Origin: [Clostridium] saccharolyticum WM1
GTDB taxonomy: Bacteria; Bacillota; Clostridia; Lachnospirales; Lachnospiraceae
Reading direction: 5' to 3'
Assembly: GCF_000144625.1 (NCBI RefSeq)
Contig: NC_014376.1
Location: forward strand, 4,364,501-4,428,500
DNA: 64,000 nucleotides
Positions 8,798 to 15,860 of this stretch are shown one piece after another. Under the pieces are notes generated by a model that was not told the DNA's origin, searched no databases, and saw only the letters and a list, made by a program, of their open reading frames with translations. Numbering within the stretch: the first letter of the stretch is position 1; every line of letters begins with the position of its first letter. The translations under genes and the position numbers were made by a program.

Positions 8798-9547
8798 ATG
8801 AAGTTTGGATTTATACAAATTGATAAATACAGTCCGGTTCCATTGTACGAGCAGCTAAAAGCCTGCCTGATCAAGGCCATCCGAAACGGAACCCTGACTC
8901 CCGGACAAAAGCTGCCCACGGAAGATGAAATATGCCGCAAATTCAGCATATCCCGTCCTGTGGTCCGGCAGGCTTACGGGGAACTGGACAAACTTGGGCT
9001 GCTGGAGAGGAAACGGGGCTCCGGAAGCTTTGTAAAGTCAAATACAGACCGGGGAGTATTTTTGATGCAGCTTGTCAGCTACAGTGAGGAGCTGGCTATG
9101 ATTGGCATGAAGGCCGGAACTGATTTAAAAAAGAAGGAAGTGGCTCCCTATCATGCACAGATATACGAAAAACTCCGTTTAGAGCCTCAGCAGCACTGCC
9201 TTCATCTGGAGCGCATGCGCTATGCGGACAAACGCCCTTTTACCTATATTGAAAATTTTGTTCCCATGGACCTGTTCCCTGGAATTGAAAACCATGATTA
9301 TGGGACAGAATCTCTTTATCATATTATGAAGGATGGGTATGGCATTTATCCGGTAAAGGCGGTGAGATCCATACGGGCGGAAATCATCGATCCCGCTCAG
9401 GCACGGCTGTTTCACATTGAGAGAGGATCTCCGGTCCACATGCTGGAAAGCATCGCTTACGACCAGTATGACCGCCCCATAGACTACAGCATAGAAACAT
9501 ATCCAGGTAACACACACCGGTTTGACTTTGTTGTATACAGAGATTAA
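8798..9547 (+). CDS. GntR/HutC-family regulator with UTRA domain
   Basis: 249 residues from the ATG at 8798, with GGAGGTG 5 bases upstream. The N-terminal winged helix (about 10-75) has PLYEQLKACLIKAI, LPTEDEICRKFSISRPVVRQ and ERKRGSGSFV. The C-terminal UTRA ligand-binding domain (about 90-245) ends in IDYSIETYPGNTHRFDFVVYRD. Members bind sugar-phosphates or amines and repress adjacent uptake genes. Its position inside the operon, between the kinase and IIA, makes it the likely regulator of the locus. Confidence 0.9.
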   Translation: MKFGFIQIDKYSPVPLYEQLKACLIKAIRNGTLTPGQKLPTEDEICRKFSISRPVVRQAYGELDKLGLLERKRGSGSFVKSNTDRGVFLMQLVSYSEELAMIGMKAGTDLKKKEVAPYHAQIYEKLRLEPQQHCLHLERMRYADKRPFTYIENFVPMDLFPGIENHDYGTESLYHIMKDGYGIYPVKAVRSIRAEIIDPAQARLFHIERGSPVHMLESIAYDQYDRPIDYSIETYPGNTHRFDFVVYRD

Positions 9548-9561
9548 AATATGGATGCAGG

Positions 9562-9757
9562 AACGCCAAAGGCATACCTTTATGCCCGGAAAGCGTGGGC
9601 AGGAAAGAGGAACGCCAAAGGCATACCTTTATGCCCAGAAAGCGTGGGCAGGAAAGAGGAACGCCAAAGGCATACCTTTATGCCCAGAAAGCGTGGGCAG
9701 GAAAGAGGAACGCCAAAGGCATACCTTTATGCCCAGAAAGCGTGGGCAGGAAAGAGG
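9562..9757 (+). repeat. Four tandem 49-bp repeats before PTS IIA
   Basis: Four head-to-tail units of exactly 49 bp fill 9562-9610, 9611-9659, 9660-9708 and 9709-9757. Units 2-4 are identical; unit 1 differs at 9588 (G for A). Each unit holds a small hairpin (GGCATA-CCTT-TATGCC) and ends in GGAAAGAGG; the last copy of that end serves as the ribosome binding site of the IIA gene. The unit length is not a multiple of 3 and none of the three plus-strand frames has a stop across the array. Confidence 0.97.
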
Positions 9758-9762
9758 AAATT

Positions 9763-10200
9763 ATGATTGGAATTATTATTACGGGTCATGGAACATTTGC
9801 AACCGGCATATCAAGCGCACTGGAACTTCTTACAGGCCATCAGGATTTTATAGCTGCTATAGATTTTAAGGAGGATCACAGTGAGGAACAGCTTAAGGAG
9901 AATTTAAAAACTGCCTTCCAGCGTTTCCGGGATTGCGGGCAGATTCTGGTGCTGTGCGATATCCTGGGAGGCTCACCATTTAAAAATGCAGTGCTCTTAA
10001 GCTTTGGAGACGAACGGATCAAAGTCCTTTACGGAATAAACTTAGGCATGGCCGTGGAGCTGGCTATGCGCTGTATGACAGGACAGTTACCGGAAGCTGA
10101 CGCACTGGTGGAGGAGCTTATAGAAATCGGAAAAACACAGATCGGAAGATACCGGTATGAACCGGTAAATATATCCGAAGAATCAGAGGAAGGAATTTGA
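9763..10200 (+). CDS. PTS system mannose-family IIA component
   Basis: 145 residues from the ATG at 9763, with GGAAAGAGG (end of the fourth repeat) 5 bases upstream. The N-terminus MIGIIITGHGTFATGI places the phospho-accepting His at position 9, and CDILGGSPFKNA is the second conserved block of the EIIA-Man family (PF03610). It receives phosphate from HPr and passes it to IIB. The frame stays open upstream through the repeats to 9595, but the internal start has the proper site. It is separated from IIB/IIC/IID by three genes. Confidence 0.93.
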   Translation: MIGIIITGHGTFATGISSALELLTGHQDFIAAIDFKEDHSEEQLKENLKTAFQRFRDCGQILVLCDILGGSPFKNAVLLSFGDERIKVLYGINLGMAVELAMRCMTGQLPEADALVEELIEIGKTQIGRYRYEPVNISEESEEGI

Positions 10201-10203
10201 CCA

Positions 10204-10851
10204 ATGATAAAAGCAGTCATATTTGACATGGATGGAGTTTTAATCGACAGCGAGATTGTGTACTTAAATCACATGCATGAGAAGCTGAAGCTGAAGTACC
10301 CTGATATCAGAAGGGACGCGTTGTTTGCTGTCGTGGGAGCCACTGCCAAAAGAACCAAGGAAATACTCAGCGGAGTGATCGGGGAAGATGCTAATTCCCA
10401 GGAGTTTCAGGAATTGTATGCCGGAATATGGGTCGATTGCCGGCCGGATTACCCTTCCATCTTAAGAAAAGAAGTCCCCGAGCTCTTAAAGGAGATTCAA
10501 AGCAGGGGCTATCTGGTGGCACTGGCATCCTCTACCAGCCGGGCAGGGATCGAAGAGGTGCTAACCACCTGCGGGTTAACGGAATATTTTAACTATCTTG
10601 TAAGCGGCGAAGAATTTAAGGAAAGCAAGCCTAATCCTGAAATTTATCTCCACACAGCCGATGCCCTCCAGTGCACCCCCGGGGAGTGCCTGGTGGTTGA
10701 GGATTCCACCTATGGGATCATGGCGGCACATGGGGCGGGAATGACCGTGGCTTCCCTTATTGATGAAAGGTTCGGTTTTGACCAGAGTCTTGCGGATTAT
10801 CACATTCCTGGTCTTGGGGAGGTGTTGGAGATACTGGAACGGCTGAAATAA
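10204..10851 (+). CDS. HAD-superfamily phosphatase, beta-phosphoglucomutase-like
   Basis: 215 residues, starting 4 bases after the IIA stop. Motif I is FDMDGVLIDSE (nucleophile Asp9), motif II LASSTS, motif III Lys in KESKPNPEIYL, and motif IV VVEDSTYGIMAA. A helical C1 cap lies between residues about 20 and 80. The family includes sugar-phosphate phosphatases and beta-phosphoglucomutase. As last gene of the operon it may dephosphorylate a side product or relieve sugar-phosphate build-up; the substrate is unknown. Confidence 0.85.
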   Translation: MIKAVIFDMDGVLIDSEIVYLNHMHEKLKLKYPDIRRDALFAVVGATAKRTKEILSGVIGEDANSQEFQELYAGIWVDCRPDYPSILRKEVPELLKEIQSRGYLVALASSTSRAGIEEVLTTCGLTEYFNYLVSGEEFKESKPNPEIYLHTADALQCTPGECLVVEDSTYGIMAAHGAGMTVASLIDERFGFDQSLADYHIPGLGEVLEILERLK

Positions 10852-10899
10852 AAAAGCAGCTGGATATAAACCACTTTCATGATGAATCTTATGGGCGGT

Positions 10900-10960
10900 A
10901 AAGCAGGCGGGACAGATGGAATGGCTGCACTCCATTTCATCTGTCCCGTCTGCTTTTAAT
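10900..10960 (+). terminator. Intrinsic terminator of PTS operon
   Basis: A long stem (10900-10924 with 10931-10956) containing a 16-bp run with one G-U pair is followed by TTTTAAT. It lies 49 bases after the HAD stop and closes the rightward operon. Confidence 0.85.
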
Positions 10961-11044
10961 AATAACTTACATTCAGTTCTTTCGCTTATAATTCCAATAT
11001 AATTGCTCTCATCATGGAATATCGTTTGAAATATGATAGCAATT

Positions 11045-11494
11045 CTAATTAACCTGCATTCTGTAATTGATCCCATAAGCAAAAGATCCTGTTAGAAGAA
11101 CATTTGCAATATCAGCAATAGGTTGTGCAAATAACACACCCTGAACACCGAAGATTCTTGATAAAATAAGGACGAGGGGGATAAAGAACACGCCCTGGCG
11201 GCATATGCTTAAAATACCTCCCTGTTTTGATTTTCCCAACGCCAGAAAGAAGGTGCCATAAACCAACTGAAAGCCTAATGTCACAAATACAATACTATTT
11301 AATATAAGTGCTTCTTGGCCTACTTTCATAACAAAGGCATCATTCTTACTAAACAGCTCAATGATATTCCTTGAGAAAACAATAATTTCTATGGTAACAA
11401 AGGCGCAAAAGCCGCTTGTCAGTTTCAATGCAAACCTTTTAGCCTGTTCCACTCTTTCCCAATTCCCGGCTCCATAATTATATCCCACAAACGG
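11045..11494 (-). pseudogene. C-terminal remnant of a MATE efflux transporter
   Basis: About 149 codons encode the last four membrane spans of a MATE transporter. They begin at PFVGYNYGAGNWERV, a conserved mid-protein motif, and end GINYRMQVN; a full protein has about 450 residues. A TAG stop directly precedes the fragment, so the first two thirds are gone. The breakpoint (11494) lies about 80 bp outside the att site of the integrated element, so the loss may relate to an earlier integration or deletion at this tRNA locus. Not expected to be functional. Confidence 0.8.
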
Positions 11495-11520
11495 CTAAAC
11501 TTTAAGTACTTTTATTTATG

Positions 11521-11559
11521 TAAATTAAATGAGGATTCCCGAAACCCGGAAACCCTCAT
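11521..11559 (-). terminator. Former terminator of the tRNA-Gly transcript
   Basis: On the leftward strand a 13-bp stem (11559-11547 with 11541-11529, two G-U pairs) and 5-base loop are followed by TTTAATTT. It lies just beyond the left att copy, where the tRNA-Gly transcript would have ended before the element separated the two. Confidence 0.65.
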
Positions 11560-11576
11560 AAATGCTACGTCTTCTT

Positions 11577-11602
11577 AAGAGCGCGAGACGGGACTCGAAC
11601 CC
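11577..11602. repeat. Left attachment site (26-bp direct repeat)
   Basis: Identical over 26 bases to 19565-19590. It is the T-arm and acceptor 3' part of tRNA-Gly(GCC), not followed by the rest of a tRNA, as expected for the chromosomal tRNA 3' end displaced by integration. Nearby at 11660-11680 stands a doubled CTCTACCCC motif that also occurs by the right end. Confidence 0.88.
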
Positions 11603-11680
11603 TATCAATACCCTAAAAACATCGTAAATACAGGAGGTTTGAGAGTTGCTCTTCTGTACTCTACCCCATACTCTACCCCC

Positions 11681-11741
11681 ATATTTAGACTTTAAAAAGG
11701 AAAGCTGTCAAGGGTTTCGCAGGAACAGTGCTTGCCCTTGA
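11681..11741. repeat. 61-bp repeat, left copy flanking defence cassette
   Basis: About 95% identical to 14053-14113 and in the same orientation. It contains a nested inverted structure: outer TCAAGGG / CCCTTGA and inner GTTYC-GCA-GGAAC, with wobble-preserving differences between copies. Weaker similarity (for example TTTCCCCTT) continues for roughly 80 more bases. The stretch from here to 11992 holds no gene I can support. Confidence 0.85.
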
Positions 11742-11992
11742 CCTATCCGAAAAAATTCTAGTTATTCCAAAAACGGAAACGCTTAAGTAAGATACTTTCC
11801 CCTTATTAATATATTTCCTAAATATACATAATGAGTAATTCAATTTTGCTGACATAAGAATAATATCTTATGGATAACACAAAATTGATTCAGATTCCCC
11901 TTTTGTTTATGCAATATTCTGTATTATAATTCACGTGTCTCACAACTCTACTTAAGCAAAATGGAGCTAAACATCTACTTTTACTTGATTCT

Positions 11993-12625
11993 TTATAGCG
12001 CGGTCTTTAAATATGTTTGATGAGTATATCCAGTTTCGATAATAAGTAAGATTTCTGTCATCAAATCAATGATAAGTTTTGAAAAAAATTCAATGTCTTT
12101 TACTGTTATGGGTATTGAATCATCACCGTGTGAAATACTATTTCTAAATTTTAAAAATTTACCTAAACCTGTTTTAAATGAATCTGGTAATTGTTCAAGA
12201 TTAAAATATTGTAATATTTCATTCATCACAGAAAAATCAATATTCGACTTTGTGGGCAACTTATCAGTAATTACTAATGGCTGGCATATTGTGTTTTGAT
12301 AAAGGGATATAAACTCTTTCTTTGTTTTATAATTTGTTCTTGGATTTTCCAACTTCAATTTGTCAATACTTGATAAAGCATGCGTCAACAAATTAATATC
12401 CACATCATTTATTGGAATTGCTAAGCTATTAATCTCTTTAATATAAAGCCCAAAAGCTCTTTTCACAAATCCTTCCCACAACGCATACATTGAAGGTATA
12501 GAATACTTAATTAATAATTGCTTATGTTCTGTAGGCAAACGATACCGCAAAGGAATTGTTTTCAAACTTGCAAGCTCGGACATTCTCCAATTTATATCAT
12601 TATTTATCTCATCAATGAATGACAT
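11993..12625 (-). CDS. HEPN-domain protein (MAE_28990-like)
   Basis: 210 residues from the ATG at 12625, which has AAAGG 9 bases upstream; a TTG at 12643 is in frame but overlaps DUF262. The protein is all-helical in appearance. Near its C-terminus, FRNSISHGDDSI (about residues 168-179) carries the R-x4-H motif of HEPN ribonucleases, and the overall pattern (N-terminal YSIPSMYALWEGFVKRAF) resembles MAE_28990/MAE_18760-type HEPN proteins. HEPN proteins often cut RNA in anti-phage or toxin systems. It begins 4 bases after the DUF262 stop, so the two are translated together. Confidence 0.75.
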   Translation of the reverse strand: MSFIDEINNDINWRMSELASLKTIPLRYRLPTEHKQLLIKYSIPSMYALWEGFVKRAFGLYIKEINSLAIPINDVDINLLTHALSSIDKLKLENPRTNYKTKKEFISLYQNTICQPLVITDKLPTKSNIDFSVMNEILQYFNLEQLPDSFKTGLGKFLKFRNSISHGDDSIPITVKDIEFFSKLIIDLMTEILLIIETGYTHQTYLKTAL

Positions 12626-12629
12626 TATT

Positions 12630-13697
12630 TTAAGCCTTTCCAAATAGTTGCTTCGAATACTGAATGCGTTTTTTTACTCTATCAACAGAGTTGTTCCCTC
12701 CAGATCTTGTCAATCTACGATAAACATCATTTGTTTTTATTTGATTGATTTTTTCTTTGATTGAACTAGTTTCTACTTCTGTATATAAATCTATATTTTC
12801 TGCTATTCCTATCATTGTAGTATCATAAACGGCCGTAGAAAACAGTAGGCTGTTACTATACTTGAATGTTTGTTTGCCTAATGGTGCCAAAACATCAACC
12901 GTTCTTGTAAATATCTTTCGATAAGTATCATAATCAAAGTTACTGTTTTCTGCTGCTGATTTCATAAAATCTGTCATATGCTGAGCGATGCTCTTATGAA
13001 CAGAAACTTCTCCATAAAGAGACATAAACCTCAATACCAATTCTTCCAAATAAAGCTCATTTTTTTGTTGTTGAGTAATATCAACAATACTTATAAATCT
13101 TTCGTTGGAAGCAAGCTCTTTTAAGAAATCATTAAAAACAGAAGAAGTTTCTCTAAATAGTGAATTCCTTATCTCTTGATTTGTTAACGGAGCTCCTCCT
13201 GTGTTTAAACGATTGAATAGTTCAAAACGCAAATCATATTTACTATTCCACTTTATAATTTCTACACGGCATGAAGCTCTTTTGATATTTAATTGAATTT
13301 TATATGGCAGATCAGAACAATGATACCCTTCTAATTCTTTTATCAGATCACCATCACATAAAACCCAATTGTTTTTTTCAGGCATAGTTTTTAATACACC
13401 AAAAAAAGACAATATAGTGGATAGTCTTTGTAAACCATCTACCAATTCCCAGCGGCCATTTTCATCTTCTGCCACAAATATTGGGGGTATAGGGATTCCA
13501 ATAATTATTGATTCTAAAAACCTTGCTTTTTGATAATCTGACCATCGGTATAGTCTTTGAAAACTGGGGTTAATAATTATTTCTTCTTTTTCATACATAC
13601 TCATTATCTCACCAAACGACATATCTAATTTGTCTGTTTGCAGAGTATTTCTACCTTCCTCAATTGAGGACAGTAGTTCTTCTTGACTGGATTTCAT
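12630..13697 (-). CDS. DUF262-domain protein (ParB/Srx-fold)
   Basis: 355 residues from the ATG at 13697 (AAGGAG 8 bases upstream; an ATG at 13703 is too close to it). The N-terminal DUF262 region has INPSFQRLYRWSDYQKARFL and ELVDGLQRLSTIL, the QR-W and DGxQR motifs of this nucleotide-binding/nuclease fold, and LNTGGAPLTNQEIRNSLF. The C-terminal DUF1524 HNH nuclease of GmrSD enzymes is absent. DUF262 proteins act in type IV restriction and other defence systems. Here the partner is a HEPN protein, suggesting DUF262 senses or regulates and HEPN is the effector. Activity is inferred. Confidence 0.82.
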   Translation of the reverse strand: MKSSQEELLSSIEEGRNTLQTDKLDMSFGEIMSMYEKEEIIINPSFQRLYRWSDYQKARFLESIIIGIPIPPIFVAEDENGRWELVDGLQRLSTILSFFGVLKTMPEKNNWVLCDGDLIKELEGYHCSDLPYKIQLNIKRASCRVEIIKWNSKYDLRFELFNRLNTGGAPLTNQEIRNSLFRETSSVFNDFLKELASNERFISIVDITQQQKNELYLEELVLRFMSLYGEVSVHKSIAQHMTDFMKSAAENSNFDYDTYRKIFTRTVDVLAPLGKQTFKYSNSLLFSTAVYDTTMIGIAENIDLYTEVETSSIKEKINQIKTNDVYRRLTRSGGNNSVDRVKKRIQYSKQLFGKA

Positions 13698-14052
13698 ATT
13701 CATTTCTCCTTAACTGATTTAATTTTCACTTATTATTGATAATCTTAAATAGTATACTAAGCCCTATAGTTCATTACAGCTTTTGCATTATAGTTAAGAC
13801 TAGAGCTCATTCCAATTCCCCATTTTTCTATAAATAGATTAAAGCTTAAAATCTTATAAAGATTTTATCACACTTATAGGTGATTATCTATACTTTTATA
13901 AAAGTTCATGTAATACTTTACAAAAAGCAGGAAAAAATAAAAATCAACGTTTTATAACATCTTTTATGAAATCATCTATTCTATTATTTTATCCAAAAAT
14001 ATGTAATTAAAATGGACTTTATAAACTGTCTGTACATCTGTCTCCTCCCCTA

Positions 14053-14113
14053 ATATTTAGACTTTAAAAAGGAAAGCTGTCAAGGGTTCCGCAGGAACAA
14101 CGCTTGCCCTTGA
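14053..14113. repeat. 61-bp repeat, right copy flanking defence cassette
   Basis: Second copy of the repeat at 11681-11741, with the inner arms fully complementary (GTTCC-GCA-GGAAC) inside TCAAGGG / CCCTTGA. The two copies bracket exactly the HEPN and DUF262 genes plus their upstream region. The space 13698-14052 is AT-rich, should hold the DUF262 promoter, and shows no other gene. Confidence 0.85.
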
Positions 14114-14219
14114 TGGCTTGGAGCAGAAATGAAACCATCCCCAAAATAGTAATGCCTGGACAAGATGTTTTCCCCTTGTCCAGCTTGATTACATGCATTT
14201 TGTATACATATCATTTCTA

Positions 14220-14256
14220 AAGTAAAGGACTGGCTAAACTCACCAGTCCTTTACTT
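14220..14256. repeat. 14-bp perfect inverted repeat
   Basis: AAGTAAAGGACTGG (14220-14233) and its exact complement (14243-14256) are separated by 9 bases. It could be a two-way terminator without a clear U run, or a protein or element end. The stretch 14257-14448 holds nothing else I recognise. Confidence 0.6.
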
Positions 14257-14448
14257 ACGACCTCATATCAAAAGCTTTGTAAGCTGTCTACAGGCTGACA
14301 GACACACAAAAATAGCGGAAACCCCTAGCTTGATTACATTTCTTTCAATTTTAGCACGATCTCTTCTCCAGTGCTGTTAGTGTGCTAAGTGCTAATACGA
14401 TTGTTAATATGCTTGCCATTAATCTTTTGTTTACTGTAATTACACATC

Positions 14449-15525
14449 TTAGTGAGTTCTTTCCCATTCGGCTTTAAATTCATCAAATGCTTTATTATAT
14501 TCAGCCATGTACTCATCATCTTTTAGCTTTGCTATAGGAATACCACCATCGTACTCAGGGTGGGCCTTGTGGAAATCATCAAGCATAGCATTGTATCTCC
14601 TGGACTTCTCCATTTCGATACGCCTTGCTTCTTCATACGCTTCTTGCTTTGCAACATATTCAGGCCATAAAGAGTCTGATAGTAAATACTTGGGGTCTCC
14701 GGTCAACTGAAATTCTTTAATATCAGTGTAGTATTTTACACCATCAATTACTGTCTCGATAATAAAAGTATTGTTATTAGCTGATAAATCTAATAATTCA
14801 TAACTGTTATGAACTAATCCTGCCCTATCTAAGAATAACCTAAGCAATATGTGAATGTTCCGATTCTCAAATCCGAACCAGAATGTATTTAGGTAGCTAT
14901 CGGTTCCATTTTCCTCGCAATTAATCTTGGAAGATACCATTTTTGCAATCTCTATAGCTCTGTCCCGCTCGGGTAACTGCATCAGTCTAGGCATTTCAGA
15001 GTCCATCCATGCGAAAATAGATAAAATAGCGTCCCCTTTTGGGTAATTGCTCTTCACTTTTCCAATATACATGTCAGTTATATAATCGCACGCAAATTCT
15101 CCTCCTCTGTATGTCCGTCCGTCGTATCCCAGGCGGTCGATAAATGGCATCTGTCCTCCGGTGTAGTTGTATAGGGCTAAAACGGCACGAGGCTCTAATG
15201 CGTTTGACATCTTTCCGGACCAACTTAAGTATCTGTAATCTACATAAGCATTCTTCAGGTCTGTGCCATCAGGCAATACATAGTAATAGTCATCTTGCCT
15301 CTTCTGCCACGTACCTTCGATTCTCCCCGGATATTTGTGAAATTGATAAAAATCATCTTCTGCCCATGGGTTATCTTTTCCGCCAGGTAACGTGTTCGTA
15401 TCCACTTTATGTTTCTTATGTTCAAAAGCGCTATTGACAAATGGGTTCCATCCCCCAGCATAGGAAGTTATCGTGGGTACTGTTAATGTCAAAGCTAATA
15501 ATAAAACCATGATAGATTTCTTCAT
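14449..15525 (-). CDS. Secreted protein, degenerate transglutaminase-like
   Basis: 358 residues with a clear signal peptide (KKSIMVLLLALTLTVPTITSYAG) and AAGGGAA 8 bases before the ATG. Residues about 70-95 (GTWQKRQDDYYYVLPDGTDL) look like a cell-wall-binding repeat. Residues about 205-285 resemble the second half of a transglutaminase-like domain: LRLFLDRAGL, then VIDGVKYYTDI and YLLSDSLWPEY. The usual catalytic Cys and HAW motif are not present, so enzymatic activity is doubtful. The tail from 290 is charged and helical. It lies within the integrated element as cargo. Fold assignment is inference. Confidence 0.6.
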   Translation of the reverse strand: MKKSIMVLLLALTLTVPTITSYAGGWNPFVNSAFEHKKHKVDTNTLPGGKDNPWAEDDFYQFHKYPGRIEGTWQKRQDDYYYVLPDGTDLKNAYVDYRYLSWSGKMSNALEPRAVLALYNYTGGQMPFIDRLGYDGRTYRGGEFACDYITDMYIGKVKSNYPKGDAILSIFAWMDSEMPRLMQLPERDRAIEIAKMVSSKINCEENGTDSYLNTFWFGFENRNIHILLRLFLDRAGLVHNSYELLDLSANNNTFIIETVIDGVKYYTDIKEFQLTGDPKYLLSDSLWPEYVAKQEAYEEARRIEMEKSRRYNAMLDDFHKAHPEYDGGIPIAKLKDDEYMAEYNKAFDEFKAEWERTH

Positions 15526-15631
15526 CTATAATTTCCCTTATTCTTCAAATTATTTAATCATTAATAGAATTTCAGATCAATCTATTTCAAGGGAAAAGTC
15601 CCTTAATTTTATATGTCAATTCTAATGCTTT

Positions 15632-15815
15632 TCACTGTATCCAAGCACCGTCTGCACCTACTGCATATCCATCAGGTGTTATTGTATTTACAATCATATA
15701 TCCATCACTCCCCATATAATACCATCGACCGCTTTCTTTCGACTGATACCAAGTATCCACCAGATATGAGCCATCAGGATTTATGCAGAGCAGGCTGCCT
15801 ATGATCGTGCAATAA
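15632..15815 (-). pseudogene. Fragment of a cell-wall-binding repeat protein
   Basis: Read leftward, this stop-free frame encodes WYQSKESGRWYYMGSDGYM and TPDGYAVGADGAWIQ before a TGA at 15634-15632. That is the CW_binding_1 (choline-binding) repeat pattern and a typical C-terminus. No start codon, ribosome site or N-terminal domain remains. It lies just upstream of the secreted-protein gene on the same strand and may be a relic of a related gene. The rest of 15526-15860 shows no gene. Confidence 0.6.
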
Positions 15816-15860
15816 TTGATTCACTTAATACTAGTACAGTAGAGCGCTCGTTAGTTGATT

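Noticed and set aside
9562..9757. Tandem repeats as a CRISPR array
   Set aside because: Units are contiguous with no unique spacers and no cas genes are nearby.
9522..9869. Long open frames across the 49-bp repeats as separate protein genes
   Set aside because: All three frames are open only because the repeat unit lacks stops; products are periodic, lack proper starts and overlap the regulator and IIA genes. Reported as a repeat array instead.
11577..11602. A second tRNA-Gly gene at the left end
   Set aside because: Only the last 23 or so bases of the tRNA are present; no anticodon or D-arm. It is the att duplicate.
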